DNA from: Anaerolineales bacterium
Lineage (GTDB): Bacteria > Chloroflexota > Anaerolineae > Anaerolineales > UBA4823
Assembly (NCBI GenBank): GCA_003105035.1
Contig: PQAL01000027.1
Span: 56,918-120,917 of the forward strand
Length of the DNA stretch: 64,000 nt
Direction of reading: 5' to 3'
The notes below the pieces were generated by a model. The model ran no database searches and was not told where the DNA came from. It was given only the letters and a program-made list of their open reading frames with translations. The translations under genes and the position numbers were made by a program. This document shows, piece after piece, positions 20,566-29,372 of the stretch; position 1 is the stretch's first letter, and each line of letters opens with the position of its first letter.

Positions 20566-22755
20566 ATGAAGATCATTGGAGAGCCTGTTCAGCGCATTGA
20601 TGCATACGGGAAAGTCACCGGAGAAACCCTGTATCCTGGTGACATAGAACTTCCCGGCCAACTTTACATGAAAATATTATTTGCCGGTAGACCCCATGCC
20701 ATCATCCATTCCATAGACACCTCACAGGCAGAAGCGACCCCGGGTGTGATCGCAGTACTGACCGCTAAAGATGTACCGGTCAACGAATATGGCTTGATCT
20801 ACAACGACCAACCCGTGTTATGCGGTCCCGGGTCAGCCAAGCCATATACCGACCGGGTACGCTTCATCGGCGACCAGGTGGCATTGGTCATCGCCGAAAG
20901 CGAGGAAATCGCGGCCGTGGCTCGTGACTTGATCAGGGTTGATTACGAGGACTTGCCAGTCATCACGGATGTAGAACGCGCCATGGGGGACGATGCACCA
21001 CAGTTGCATCCTGACCGCGGATCCAATATATTCTGCCACTATCGCATCCGCAAAGGGGATGTCGAAGAAGGATTCGCCAAGGCAGACGTTATTGTTGAAG
21101 GTGAGTACCATACACCCTGTCAGGAACATGCGTATTTACAACCTGAAGCAGGTGTAGGTTATATTGATGAAGAAGGCAGGGTGACTATCCAGGTTGCGGG
21201 ACAATGGACGCACGAGGACCAGGCGCAAATCGCTCACGCACTGGACATCCCTGCCGATCAAATCCGTGTGATCTACCCGGCGATCGGTGGGGCATTTGGC
21301 GGACGAGAAGATATGTCGGTGCAGATCGTGTTGGCCTTAGCTGTTTGGAGACTGCACCAGCGCGGAATTGAGCGGCCGGTGAAGATCATCTGGTCGAGGG
21401 AGGAATCGATTATTGGTCATCATAAGCGCCATTTATATATCCTGAAAACACGCTGGGGTGCCACGAAGCAAGGAAAGCTCACAGCTGTTGAGGTGGAGGT
21501 GATTGCTGATGGTGGCGCTTATATCTACACGTCTACCAAAGTGCTGGGAAATGCCACGTTGATGTGCACCGGGCCGTATGAGATCCCGAATGTCAAAGTC
21601 GATTCCTACGCAGTGTACACCAACAACCTGCCAGCCGGAGCATTCCGAGGTTTTGGTGGACCACAAGGAGCCTTTGCCGCCGAAACCCAGATGAACCGCC
21701 TGGCTGAGAAACTCGGCATGGATCGAATTGAGCTCCGGAGAAAAAATGTATTAACTGAAGGTGCCTTATTATCGGTGGGAACACCACTGCCAAAAGGTGT
21801 GACTATCGATAAAGTCGTCGAAAAGTGCGGAGAGGAAGTTAAGCGATCGGTAGCAGTAAATGAACCTGCAAAGGAATCCCACGTGTTGCGGGGCACCGGA
21901 TTTGCGTGTGCGTTTAAGAACGTTGGGTTCTCATTCGGAGCACCAGAACAATCGGAAGCTACTGTGGAGCTGTTTGGGGGCGGCGAAATCGAAAAGGCCA
22001 TCCTGCACCATGCTGGGGCTGATGTTGGTCAGGGGGCGCACACCGTAATGGTACAAATCGCCGCAGAAACACTCGGCCTACCGATCGAGAAGGTCAGCTT
22101 AATTGCTTCTGATACAGCATTCACAGGGGATTCGGGCAGTGCCTCGGCATCGCGGTTGACCTTCATGGCGGGCAACTCCATTAAGGGTGCGTGTGAGCTG
22201 GCGTTGCAGAGATGGGAGGCAGAAGACCGACCTGCTGGGGCAACTTACCTTTACCGGCCTCCACGTACGACACCACTTGATCCGCAAACAGGAAAATCGG
22301 AGCCTAACTTTGCCTACGGTTATGTCGCCCAGGGAGTTACGCTGGATGTTGATACTGAAACCGGGTATATTCACCTTCAAGAAGTGATTTCAGTTAATGA
22401 TGTGGGCAAGGCGGTGAACCCATTGAATGTACAGGGGCAAGTAGAAGGAGCAGTCGTTCAAGCGACAGGATATGCCGTCCTGGAGAATTTCATCCAAAAG
22501 GATGGATACGTGCTCACACCATTGCTATCCACTTACCTGATCCCGACTGTTGATGATGTACCTCAGCAGGTAAAAGCCGTCATCCTTGAATATGCTGACC
22601 CAATCGGTCCGTATGGGGCGCGCGGAATGGCAGAAATGCCCTTCTTACCCCTGGCAGCGGCGGTGATCGATGCTGTTCACCAGGCAACAGGCGTATGGTT
22701 CTTCGAATTCCCACTGACACCGGAAAGAGTGTTGAAAGGATTGGGCAAATTATGA
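20566..22755 (+). CDS. Molybdenum hydroxylase B molybdopterin-binding subunit (xanthine dehydrogenase-like)
   Basis: A 729-aa large subunit without 2Fe-2S or FAD domains. Motifs typical of xanthine dehydrogenase relatives are present: IGGAFGGRED (molybdopterin contact), AGAFRGFGGPQG (with the Arg of the purine-binding loop), DVGQGAHTVMVQIAAETLG, and GARGMAEMPFLP with the catalytic Glu region. It should hydroxylate a purine or similar N-heterocycle, or an aldehyde, together with the FAD/2Fe-2S fusion at 9126-10565. The frame opens with TTG at 20554, but GGAGCGAG just before the ATG at 20566 makes that the better start. The stop overlaps the yqeB ATG (ATGA), showing translational coupling. Confidence 0.92.
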   Translation: MKIIGEPVQRIDAYGKVTGETLYPGDIELPGQLYMKILFAGRPHAIIHSIDTSQAEATPGVIAVLTAKDVPVNEYGLIYNDQPVLCGPGSAKPYTDRVRFIGDQVALVIAESEEIAAVARDLIRVDYEDLPVITDVERAMGDDAPQLHPDRGSNIFCHYRIRKGDVEEGFAKADVIVEGEYHTPCQEHAYLQPEAGVGYIDEEGRVTIQVAGQWTHEDQAQIAHALDIPADQIRVIYPAIGGAFGGREDMSVQIVLALAVWRLHQRGIERPVKIIWSREESIIGHHKRHLYILKTRWGATKQGKLTAVEVEVIADGGAYIYTSTKVLGNATLMCTGPYEIPNVKVDSYAVYTNNLPAGAFRGFGGPQGAFAAETQMNRLAEKLGMDRIELRRKNVLTEGALLSVGTPLPKGVTIDKVVEKCGEEVKRSVAVNEPAKESHVLRGTGFACAFKNVGFSFGAPEQSEATVELFGGGEIEKAILHHAGADVGQGAHTVMVQIAAETLGLPIEKVSLIASDTAFTGDSGSASASRLTFMAGNSIKGACELALQRWEAEDRPAGATYLYRPPRTTPLDPQTGKSEPNFAYGYVAQGVTLDVDTETGYIHLQEVISVNDVGKAVNPLNVQGQVEGAVVQATGYAVLENFIQKDGYVLTPLLSTYLIPTVDDVPQQVKAVILEYADPIGPYGARGMAEMPFLPLAAAVIDAVHQATGVWFFEFPLTPERVLKGLGKL

Positions 22756-23564
22756 TCGTCCTAATCCGTGGCGGGGGTGACTTAGCAAGCGGGGTTGCAT
22801 ACAGGTTACACAAGTCGGGTTTTAAAGTTGTCATCAATGAGCTGCCTAAACCCCTGGCAGTCAGGCGGCAGGCGAGCTTTAGTGAAGCGATTTATGCGGG
22901 TGAGATGACAATTGAGGAGGTAACAGCAAAGAAAGTGGCTGCCATCGATGATCCGCTGCGAATTTTACAGCTGCTTTCGAAAGGACGCATACCGGTGCTG
23001 GTCGACCCAGATGGAAAATCCATTCAATCCGTCCATCCTACGGTCATTGTGGACGCGCGCATGTTAAAAACAGCACCTGAGCCATTGCGGCATTCTGCGA
23101 AGCTTTATCTTGGCTTAGGCCCTGGGTTTATCGGGGGAGAGAACTGCCACGCAGCCATAGAAACGCAGAGAGGGCCGTGGCTGGGAAGGGTGTTATGGGA
23201 CGGACCAACCCAACCTGACAGCAGCCTCCCAGAGCCCATCTCTGGAAAGAAATCTGAGCGGGTGTTGTACGCAATGGTCAGTGGTAATTTGACACCACAT
23301 AAGGCAATTGGTGACCTCGTTGAAGCAGGAGAACCTGTGGCGGAACTGGCTGGGCAGGCTGTCCTGGCTCCGTGTGCGGGTGTCCTGCGTGGCCTGATTC
23401 ATCCTGATGTGAAAATTCAGGCGGGAATGAAGATCGGGGATGTAGATCCACGGGGTGACCCACAGCTATGCAACCATGTATCAGATAAAGCCCTTGCGAT
23501 TGGAGGGGCAGTACTTGAAGCGATCCTATCTAAGGCAGACATACGCCCCCATTTATGGACGTAA
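22752..23564 (+). CDS. yqeB: YqeB: selenium-dependent molybdenum hydroxylase maturation protein
   Basis: A 270-aa protein of the EF2563/YqeB family, found with selenium-dependent molybdenum hydroxylases. It opens with a Rossmann-like VLIRGGGDLASGVAYRLH and has SFSEAIYAGEMTIEEV, LVDPDGKSI, VIVDARMLK and LGPGFIGGENCHAAIETQRG, all familiar for the family; the C-terminal part (about 180-255) resembles a biotinyl/lipoyl-like beta domain (AGEPVAELAGQAVLAPCAGVLRGLI). The start is the ATG that overlaps the preceding stop codon; the frame continues upstream inside that gene but has no better start. It probably helps insert a labile selenium ligand at the molybdenum site. The exact reaction is unknown for the family. 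Confidence 0.9.
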   Translation: MIVLIRGGGDLASGVAYRLHKSGFKVVINELPKPLAVRRQASFSEAIYAGEMTIEEVTAKKVAAIDDPLRILQLLSKGRIPVLVDPDGKSIQSVHPTVIVDARMLKTAPEPLRHSAKLYLGLGPGFIGGENCHAAIETQRGPWLGRVLWDGPTQPDSSLPEPISGKKSERVLYAMVSGNLTPHKAIGDLVEAGEPVAELAGQAVLAPCAGVLRGLIHPDVKIQAGMKIGDVDPRGDPQLCNHVSDKALAIGGAVLEAILSKADIRPHLWT

Positions 23565-23624
23565 TGAGAAGAATGTGAAGGTACCAAAGTATAACCTTCG
23601 ATTGCATTTATCTTAATAAACGCC

Positions 23625-25037
23625 ATGCAGTTAATCACATCACTAAGATATAACCAACCTTTTGCTATTGCGTTCGTTGGCGCCGGAGGTAAATCTACTG
23701 CGATCTTCACAGCTGCAAAGCAGTTATTAACAGCGGGTAGACAGGTACCTTCCCAAAAAACTGTCCTCCTAACGACGAGCACCCATTTTAGTGCCTGGCA
23801 AGCAGATCAAGCTGACCATCATCTAATATTAGTTAATGAAGAGGATGTCCGCAATTTAAGGAAGAATCTTCCAAGTGGGATCGTGCTGCTGACTGGCAAG
23901 CGAGATAGCAACTTATTAGGAGGATTAAGCCAGCGATTGCTAGACGACCTCCACCAATTGGCTGAGAGCCAACAACTTCCCCTGCTGATCGAAGCAGACG
24001 GGTCGCACATGCACCCGATCAAGGCTCCAGCAGAGCACGAACCAGCAATCCCCGGTTTCTCACAGGTGGTGGTAGTAACGCTAGGAATGCAAGCGCTGGG
24101 CAAACCCGTGGGCCTGGAATGGGTGCACCGACCGGAGCAATTTTGTAAACTCTCCGGCTTGCGACCAGGGCAGGAAATTACAGCAGAAGCCATGGTTAAA
24201 GCTTTTCTGAGCCAGGAAGGCGGGTTAAAGAATATTCCCAGGTCAGCGCGGCGGATTGCGTTGCTCAACCAGGCAGATACCCCAGAGCTGCAGGGAATAG
24301 CGGGGAGAATAGCGGAAATGCTCATCCCAGCCTACCAGGCTGCCATCATCAGCTCGCTGGCACCGGTTAGCGGGCGAGCACAGCCCAAAAGTAATGAAAC
24401 TGTAACAGGTGAAGATGCGATCCACGCAGTGGTAGAACCGGTTTGCGGGATCATCCTGGCAGCAGGAGGTTCGAGACGGTTTGGCCAGCCAAAGCAAATC
24501 TTAACCTGGCGCGGCGAGCCGTTGATAAGGCATGTAGCGAAAACCGCCTTGCGAGCAGGATTAGACCCGGTGATTGCGGTGTTAGGGGATGCGATGAAAG
24601 AGATCGTGCCCAGCTTAAAAGACCTGAATGTTCGCATAGCCAATAATGAGCGATGGATGGAAGGTGTGAGCACTTCCATATGCACGGGGTTGGCTGGTTT
24701 GCGCGAAGATGTAGGTGGCGCGGTATTCCTTCAGGCAGACCAGCCGCAAATCCCGAGCCAGCTGGTAAAAAGCCTGGTAGAAGCACACCGTACCACGCTC
24801 GGTCCGATCGTTGCCCCTCAAATCGATGGAATGCGAGGCAACCCGGTCTTATTTGATAGGGAGACATTTCCAGCATTATCCGGGCTGGATGGAGATTGGG
24901 GGGGTAGGGCCCTGTTCAGTCACTATCCAATCCAGTGGATCACCTGGCACGACCCAAAGGTCCTGATCGATATTGACAGTCCTGAAGATTATCGGAAATT
25001 CCTCGAAGCTTTTCCCGAGACAGAGGAGGTTGCATGA
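23625..25037 (+). CDS. yqeC-mocA: Fusion of YqeC and MocA (molybdenum cofactor cytidylyltransferase)
   Basis: A 470-aa two-domain protein. Residues 1-240 match YqeC, a P-loop protein of selenium-dependent molybdenum hydroxylase clusters: FVGAGGKSTAIF (P-loop), LLTTSTHF and LIEADGSHMHPIKAP. Residues about 270-470 match MocA/YgfJ nucleotidyltransferases: GIILAAGGSRRFGQPKQIL, WMEGVSTSI, FLQADQPQIP and DIDSPEDY, which make molybdopterin cytosine dinucleotide from CTP. The two are separate genes in E. coli and clostridia. A short linker (about 245-268) joins them. The stop overlaps the next mocA-like start by four bases (ATGA). Only a poor ribosome-binding site is seen before the ATG. Confidence 0.92.
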   Translation: MQLITSLRYNQPFAIAFVGAGGKSTAIFTAAKQLLTAGRQVPSQKTVLLTTSTHFSAWQADQADHHLILVNEEDVRNLRKNLPSGIVLLTGKRDSNLLGGLSQRLLDDLHQLAESQQLPLLIEADGSHMHPIKAPAEHEPAIPGFSQVVVVTLGMQALGKPVGLEWVHRPEQFCKLSGLRPGQEITAEAMVKAFLSQEGGLKNIPRSARRIALLNQADTPELQGIAGRIAEMLIPAYQAAIISSLAPVSGRAQPKSNETVTGEDAIHAVVEPVCGIILAAGGSRRFGQPKQILTWRGEPLIRHVAKTALRAGLDPVIAVLGDAMKEIVPSLKDLNVRIANNERWMEGVSTSICTGLAGLREDVGGAVFLQADQPQIPSQLVKSLVEAHRTTLGPIVAPQIDGMRGNPVLFDRETFPALSGLDGDWGGRALFSHYPIQWITWHDPKVLIDIDSPEDYRKFLEAFPETEEVA

Positions 25038-25615
25038 TCAGCGCAATCATCCTCGCCGCCGGCCAATCGATACGGATGCGACAGCCTAAACTGCTGATGC
25101 CCTGGGGTGAGACTAAAGTCATTAGAAGAGTCGTTGACAGCGTGATGGAAGGGGGCATTAAGGATATTTGTGTGATCACTGGGAGTCTTCACAACGAAAT
25201 TATCAAGGTTTTAGCTGACTCTCCTGTACGTATACAGCAAAACGAGGATTATGCGAACGGGGAGATGCTGACCTCGGTCCAGGTGGGTCTGCATAGCTTG
25301 AGCGATGTATCGGAAGCTGCCTTGATTGTGCTGGGTGACCAGCCGCAGATTAAACCTGAAGTTACCAGGGAGATCATTGACCGGTACCAAAAGACTCACT
25401 ATCCAATCATCATACCTAGTTACAAAATGCACCGGGGCCATCCCTGGCTGGTAGAGAAGTCGATGTGGCCATTTATCCTAAAACTCACACGACCGGATAC
25501 TCTGCGTACATTCTTGAGTATTAGCGAAGATAAAATCGACTACATCACGGTAAATACGCCTAGCATCCTGCAGGATCTGGATACCCAGGAAGATTATCAA
25601 CACTACAAACCGTGA
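25034..25615 (+). CDS. mocA: MocA-like nucleotidyltransferase (second copy)
   Basis: A 193-aa stand-alone MocA/MobA-like protein: AIILAAGQSIRMRQPKLLMPWG (nucleotide-binding loop with Lys), YANGEMLTSVQVG, LIVLGDQPQI (metal-binding Asp), YKMHRGHPWL and LQDLDTQEDY. It should transfer a CMP or GMP group to molybdopterin. It overlaps the YqeC::MocA fusion by four bases, so both are made together. Two cytidylyltransferase-like domains in one operon may each serve one of the two hydroxylases, or one may have another substrate; the sequence does not decide this. Confidence 0.88.
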   Translation: MISAIILAAGQSIRMRQPKLLMPWGETKVIRRVVDSVMEGGIKDICVITGSLHNEIIKVLADSPVRIQQNEDYANGEMLTSVQVGLHSLSDVSEAALIVLGDQPQIKPEVTREIIDRYQKTHYPIIIPSYKMHRGHPWLVEKSMWPFILKLTRPDTLRTFLSISEDKIDYITVNTPSILQDLDTQEDYQHYKP

Positions 25616-25636
25616 TAAACTGCGAGTTTCTTACCC

Positions 25637-25665
25637 TTGTAAACTTGTTTCACATATGCTATGGT
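25637..25665 (+). promoter_or_regulatory. Possible promoter upstream of thpR-rsfS
   Basis: TTGTAA (25637-25642), a 17-base spacer and TATGGT (25660-25665), each matching the sigma-70 consensus at four of six positions. It lies in the 159-base gap after mocA; nothing else is evident there. Confidence 0.35.
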
Positions 25666-25774
25666 TTAAAAAATGAACAATAACCGCTTCTGGAAGTCAG
25701 AAAAAAAACGATCCATTTATCGAAACCCGACCAGGCGATGGTGAGGCTTCGACCTGTATTTCAAGGATAACCTT

Positions 25775-26359
25775 ATGGCAGGAGTCATCCGCGCATTTAT
25801 AGCCATTGACTTATCGACTGATATCCAATACCGATTAGATGAAGTAATGGTGAATTTTAAAAGCCTTTTACCTCACAGCGCGGTCCGCTGGGTACCGTCT
25901 GCCAACATCCACCTTACTCTAAAATTCCTGGGGGATGTGTCTTTGTCTAACTTAACGATCCTCACCGACATGCTCCAGACAGAAATATCTGGACATCACC
26001 AATTTGATATCAGCGTTGGTGGCGCAGGAGCATTCCCGAATAACCGCCAGCCGCGCGTTATCTGGGTGGGGGTCGAAGCTCCTGCAGAGCTAGCAGCTAT
26101 CCAGAATGGAATTGAAACCACCACCAGCCGGTTGGGGTATGCCAGGGAAGATCGGGCTTTTTCGCCTCATCTGACCCTGGGCAGAGTATCACGGAACGCA
26201 ACTTCCCAGGATGCAAAGATGATCGCAAAAGTATTGGAAACTACCAGGGTAGGTTTCCTTGGAGCTACCTGCGTTGAAAAGGTGCATCTTTACCGGAGTG
26301 ACCTGCAGCCATCTGGCGCAGTTTATACTCATATTTTCTCTGCTTCCTTGATAAAATAA
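25775..26359 (+). CDS. thpR: RNA 2',3'-cyclic phosphodiesterase
   Basis: A 194-aa 2H phosphoesterase (LigT/ThpR). The two catalytic HxTx motifs are seen: HLTLKFLGD (about residue 48) and HLTLGRVS (about residue 131). FIAIDLS at the N-terminus and VHLYRSDLQPSGAVYT near the C-terminus are family hallmarks. It opens 2',3'-cyclic phosphates on RNA ends in the cytoplasm. AAGGAT precedes the ATG at a usual distance. It is followed by rsfS after 36 bases, an RNA/ribosome-related neighbour. Confidence 0.93.
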   Translation: MAGVIRAFIAIDLSTDIQYRLDEVMVNFKSLLPHSAVRWVPSANIHLTLKFLGDVSLSNLTILTDMLQTEISGHHQFDISVGGAGAFPNNRQPRVIWVGVEAPAELAAIQNGIETTTSRLGYAREDRAFSPHLTLGRVSRNATSQDAKMIAKVLETTRVGFLGATCVEKVHLYRSDLQPSGAVYTHIFSASLIK

Positions 26360-26395
26360 GGGTAAATCTGTATGAAGAGGTGAGATCTGGAAACA

Positions 26396-26731
26396 TTGGA
26401 TATTGCACGCGAGATCGTTAATCAGTTAGAGGAAAAAAAAGGCGAAAATCTGGTATTGATCGATATTAAGAACCTGGCAGTATTTGCCGATTACTTCATT
26501 ATCTGCTCAGGCACAAGCGACCGCATGATAGGGGCTCTGGCAAGCTCAGTGTCTGAGTTCATCCACACCAAATACCAATTGCCTGTACACACTGAAGGTG
26601 AACCACGCGAGGGCTGGGTCTTGATTGATGCAGGGGAAATTATTATTCATGTCTTCTCACCTGAGCAGAGAAATTACTATAAATTAGAAGACCTGTGGTC
26701 GCACGGAAAAGTCCTGCTACATTTGCAATAA
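26396..26731 (+). CDS. rsfS: Ribosomal silencing factor RsfS
   Basis: A 111-aa RsfS/Iojap protein that binds ribosomal protein uL14 and blocks subunit joining under starvation. Family motifs are seen: KKGENLVLIDIKNLAVFADYF, ICSGTSDR, EGEPREGWVLIDAGEIIIHVF and YYKLEDLW. No ATG is available. The TTG at 26396 gives the minimal protein; a CTG at 26387 would add LET and lies six bases after the GAGG of AGAGGTGA (26376-26383), so the true start may be there. It follows thpR and is followed directly by a GNAT gene. Confidence 0.93.
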   Translation: MDIAREIVNQLEEKKGENLVLIDIKNLAVFADYFIICSGTSDRMIGALASSVSEFIHTKYQLPVHTEGEPREGWVLIDAGEIIIHVFSPEQRNYYKLEDLWSHGKVLLHLQ

Positions 26732-26745
26732 CCGATTCTCATGCA

Positions 26746-27603
26746 ATGATCGAGAGCGACTATACCATTCGCACTGTACTATCCGCTGACCGTTCTCGAT
26801 TGGCAAATCTCATCCATTTTGGGACGCATATCCACCAGCACCTGGATTGGAAGGCACCCCTGGATTGGATCGGGAGCAGGCCATATTTGTTGTTAGAAAG
26901 CAGCCAGGAAGCCCTGGCGTCGTTGGCCTGTCCACCTGAATTACCAGAAATCAGCTGGATCAGGCTTTTTGCCAGCAGCTCGCAAATAAGCGCAGGCAAA
27001 GCATGGGAACATTTATGGAATGCCACCAGTGAGGAGCTGCGTGATAGGGGTGACATTAAAGTTGCCGCGATATCGCTGCAAAGCTGGTTTAATGATTTGC
27101 TAACCGGAAGTAAATTCACTCACACAGATGATGTAGTGGTTTTATTGTGGGAAAAATTCACCTCATTCCCCGATGCTTCTGCTAGCCAATGCCTGGTGAG
27201 GCCAATGCTACCTGAAGACCTGGAGAGAGTTACCAGGATAGATCATGCTGCCTTTGATTCGATCTGGAGAAACTCATCGGAATCGCTAAGCCTGGCATTT
27301 CAGCAATCCTCCCTGGCGAGTGTCGCCGAATCTGACGATCGAATCATTGGGTACCAATTCAGCACCGTGGGTGCCATGGGTGGGCATCTCGCCAGGCTGG
27401 CGGTAGAGCCCTCCATGCAAGGAAAAGGAATTGGGTATTTGTTGATTCACGAGGTATTGAGTCAATTTAATAAACTGGGGGCAACCCACGTGACGGTGAA
27501 TACACAGAAGAATAACCAGGCATCCTTAACATTGTATGCCAAGGCAGGATTTAAGCTTACAGGTGAGTCTTACCGGGTCTACCAAAATTTTCTCCAACAT
27601 TAG
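26746..27603 (+). CDS. GNAT-family N-acetyltransferase
   Basis: A 285-aa protein. The C-terminal half (about 145-285) is a clear GNAT domain with RPMLPEDLERVTRIDHAAF and the acetyl-CoA-binding segment LAVEPSMQGKGIGYLLI, then NNQASLTLYAKAGF. The N-terminal half (about 1-140) has the size of a second, degenerate GNAT domain (TIRTVLSADRSRLANL) but lacks the acetyl-CoA motif. The frame reaches up to a GTG at 26695 inside rsfS; the ATG at 26746, 15 bases after the rsfS stop, is preferred. Substrate unknown; it is not obviously RimI. Confidence 0.85.
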   Translation: MIESDYTIRTVLSADRSRLANLIHFGTHIHQHLDWKAPLDWIGSRPYLLLESSQEALASLACPPELPEISWIRLFASSSQISAGKAWEHLWNATSEELRDRGDIKVAAISLQSWFNDLLTGSKFTHTDDVVVLLWEKFTSFPDASASQCLVRPMLPEDLERVTRIDHAAFDSIWRNSSESLSLAFQQSSLASVAESDDRIIGYQFSTVGAMGGHLARLAVEPSMQGKGIGYLLIHEVLSQFNKLGATHVTVNTQKNNQASLTLYAKAGFKLTGESYRVYQNFLQH

Positions 27604-27675
27604 CAAGCATACCTAGGTTTTTGTTTACTCACCAGAAATAATAAGGGGATTAAGAAGCGAGTCAGACGCAGGATT

Positions 27676-27681
27676 TATACT
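27676..27681 (+). promoter_or_regulatory. Possible -10 element upstream of the DsbA-like gene
   Basis: TATACT lies 62 bases before the ATG at 27743 in a 139-base intergenic gap. No convincing -35 is found. Confidence 0.3.
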
Positions 27682-27742
27682 AGACAAAGATGGGTTCTCG
27701 TGGGAAAATTCTCGCTTGACTATTTAAACAGGAGTGACATGC

Positions 27743-28483
27743 ATGACCCAAAGTAGACGTGATGCTATCAAGGCTCAGAGGACCAGGAAAAAACGCCAGC
27801 AACGAATGAACACAATACTATGGGTGGGGGGATTCATCCTCATCGTTATATTATTGTTAATCTCTCCATTGATCTACAACTTACTTAAACCAGCAGGTAG
27901 TTTTGTTCAAATAACACCTGTTGCGAGGCCGATGGAGCATGGAAAGGCAATTGGCAATCCAGATGCTAAGGTAAAAATCACAGTATATGAAGATTTCCAA
28001 TGCCCAGCCTGTAGACAGTTCACCGAGCAGATCGAATCGCAGTTAATCCAAAGCAGCTATATCACCAACGGCCAGTTATATTACGAGTTCATGCAATTTC
28101 CGTTCATTGACTCTCAGGTTGTGACTAAAGAATCGCTACAAGCCGCCAATGCCAGCATGTGTGCAATGGCTCAAGGTAAATTCTGGGATTATCATGACAT
28201 CTTATTTGCCAATCATACAGGCGAAAACGTTGGAGATTTTACTGACAAACGTTTACAAGCATTCGCGGAATCGCTGGGGTTGGATATGACCGCTTTCGAC
28301 AAGTGCTTTAAAGCCAATGCGTATTCTGCTGAGATCGAGAATGAATACAACGATGCTATCTCCCTCGGGATAAACAGCACGCCAACAGTATTGTTGAATG
28401 GCAGGGAGATCACGCCTGGGCAAATCCCTACATTTGAGCAGATAAGGGCTGCCATCGATGCGGCGCTGGCGGGTGGTGGATAA
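27743..28483 (+). CDS. Membrane-anchored DsbA-family thiol-disulfide oxidoreductase
   Basis: A 246-aa protein with a basic N-terminus (about 22 residues), one transmembrane helix (about 25-47) and an extracytoplasmic DsbA/thioredoxin-fold domain. The active site is CPAC, in YEDFQCPACRQF (about residue 90), and the cis-Pro loop is NSTPTVLLNG. It probably oxidises or isomerises thiols in exported proteins, like BdbD relatives. The frame opens with a GTG at 27734, but GGAG (27731-27734) sits on top of that codon and fits the ATG at 27743. It stands alone, convergent with the cobalamin adenosyltransferase. Confidence 0.92.
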   Translation: MTQSRRDAIKAQRTRKKRQQRMNTILWVGGFILIVILLLISPLIYNLLKPAGSFVQITPVARPMEHGKAIGNPDAKVKITVYEDFQCPACRQFTEQIESQLIQSSYITNGQLYYEFMQFPFIDSQVVTKESLQAANASMCAMAQGKFWDYHDILFANHTGENVGDFTDKRLQAFAESLGLDMTAFDKCFKANAYSAEIENEYNDAISLGINSTPTVLLNGREITPGQIPTFEQIRAAIDAALAGGG

Positions 28484-28539
28484 ACTACTAAAATGAGATC
28501 GTCATAAGCACGCTCTCTTATTTTTTTCGCAGGTTTTTG

Positions 28540-29088
28540 TTATTTCTTTGCTAAAGTAGGGGCTGAAGCTCCTGAAGCTTGATTTTCATAGAGCTCGAGG
28601 ATAAAACATAAGGAAGACAAGCGGTTCATGTATCGCTGGATCTCTCTATTTTCTAGTTCTTCTGCAATCACCAAACGGGCGATATGCCGTTCAGCGCGCC
28701 TGACGACCGTGCGGGCAAGATCGATGGCTGCCCCTGCCTTGGAATCACCAGGGATGATAAATTCGTCCGGAATAGAAACCATGGAAGTAATCAATTCGAT
28801 TTGCTCTTCCAGCCAGTCAACCTTCTCGTGGTTGATTGTTCGGAAGCGAACGGCATTCTCAGGGGATGCCGCGATCTCTGACATCACATGATATAAATCT
28901 TTTTGGACAGTCAAAAATATGGAGGCTGCTTCCTGGGTTGTACTGAGTGTGCGGGCTACTGCGATAGCTGCGTTGGCCTCATCCACTTCACCAACAGTCT
29001 CAATACGCAGGTCACACTTGGGAACCCGTCCCTCGCCAAGTAAGCCAGTATAGCCATCATCGCCTTTTTTGGTGTAAAATTTTGTCAT
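28540..29088 (-). CDS. PduO-type ATP:cob(I)alamin adenosyltransferase
   Basis: A 182-aa helical protein that makes adenosylcobalamin from cob(I)alamin and ATP. The N-terminal ATP loop FYTKKGDDGYTGLLGEG, VGEVDEANAAIA, and the C-terminal RTVVRRAERHIARL and RYMNRLSSLCFIL are the hallmarks. It is divergent from a zinc-ribbon gene (30-base gap). No ribosome-binding site precedes the ATG, but a TAGATT lies seven bases upstream (TTGCAT 18 bases before it), so the message may be leaderless. It would supply cofactor for B12-dependent enzymes outside the window. Confidence 0.93.
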   Translation of the reverse strand: MTKFYTKKGDDGYTGLLGEGRVPKCDLRIETVGEVDEANAAIAVARTLSTTQEAASIFLTVQKDLYHVMSEIAASPENAVRFRTINHEKVDWLEEQIELITSMVSIPDEFIIPGDSKAGAAIDLARTVVRRAERHIARLVIAEELENREIQRYMNRLSSLCFILELYENQASGASAPTLAKK

Positions 29089-29118
29089 GGCAATAATCTA
29101 CCAGAAAGGAGTGAACCT

Positions 29119-29322
29119 ATGCAAATTCGATGTCAACACTGCCACCGTCCATTCGGTCTGGATAAAGTCATCGTTCATGCCGCACTCGACCAGCTAGCTA
29201 GTGAACATCAGGGGCATTATAACGTTCATTGCCCCCATTGTGGGAAGTCAAACCAGGTTTCGCGGGTTGAGCTTCAACGAGCAGCCCCTGATTGGAAGGA
29301 AGCAGCTCAACCGGACAGCTAA
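29119..29322 (+). CDS. Small zinc-ribbon protein
   Basis: A 67-aa protein with two CxxC pairs, CQHCHRPFG (from residue 5) and CPHCGKSNQV (from about residue 38), separated by 30 residues, as in a zinc ribbon. AAAGGAGTGA lies before the ATG. It is followed by a hairpin terminator. The role is unknown; small zinc ribbons of this kind often bind nucleic acid or act as adaptors. Confidence 0.8.
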   Translation: MQIRCQHCHRPFGLDKVIVHAALDQLASEHQGHYNVHCPHCGKSNQVSRVELQRAAPDWKEAAQPDS

Positions 29323-29334
29323 AAAAGCGATACG

Positions 29335-29364
29335 AAAAAGGTGTATCAACGGATACACCTTTTT
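29335..29364. terminator. Bidirectional hairpin terminator
   Basis: A perfect 13-bp inverted repeat (29335-29347 with 29352-29364) with a four-base loop; A-rich on the left and T-rich on the right, so it works in both directions. It lies between the convergent zinc-ribbon and thioredoxin-TPR genes. Confidence 0.85.
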
Positions 29365-29372
29365 GTTGTATG

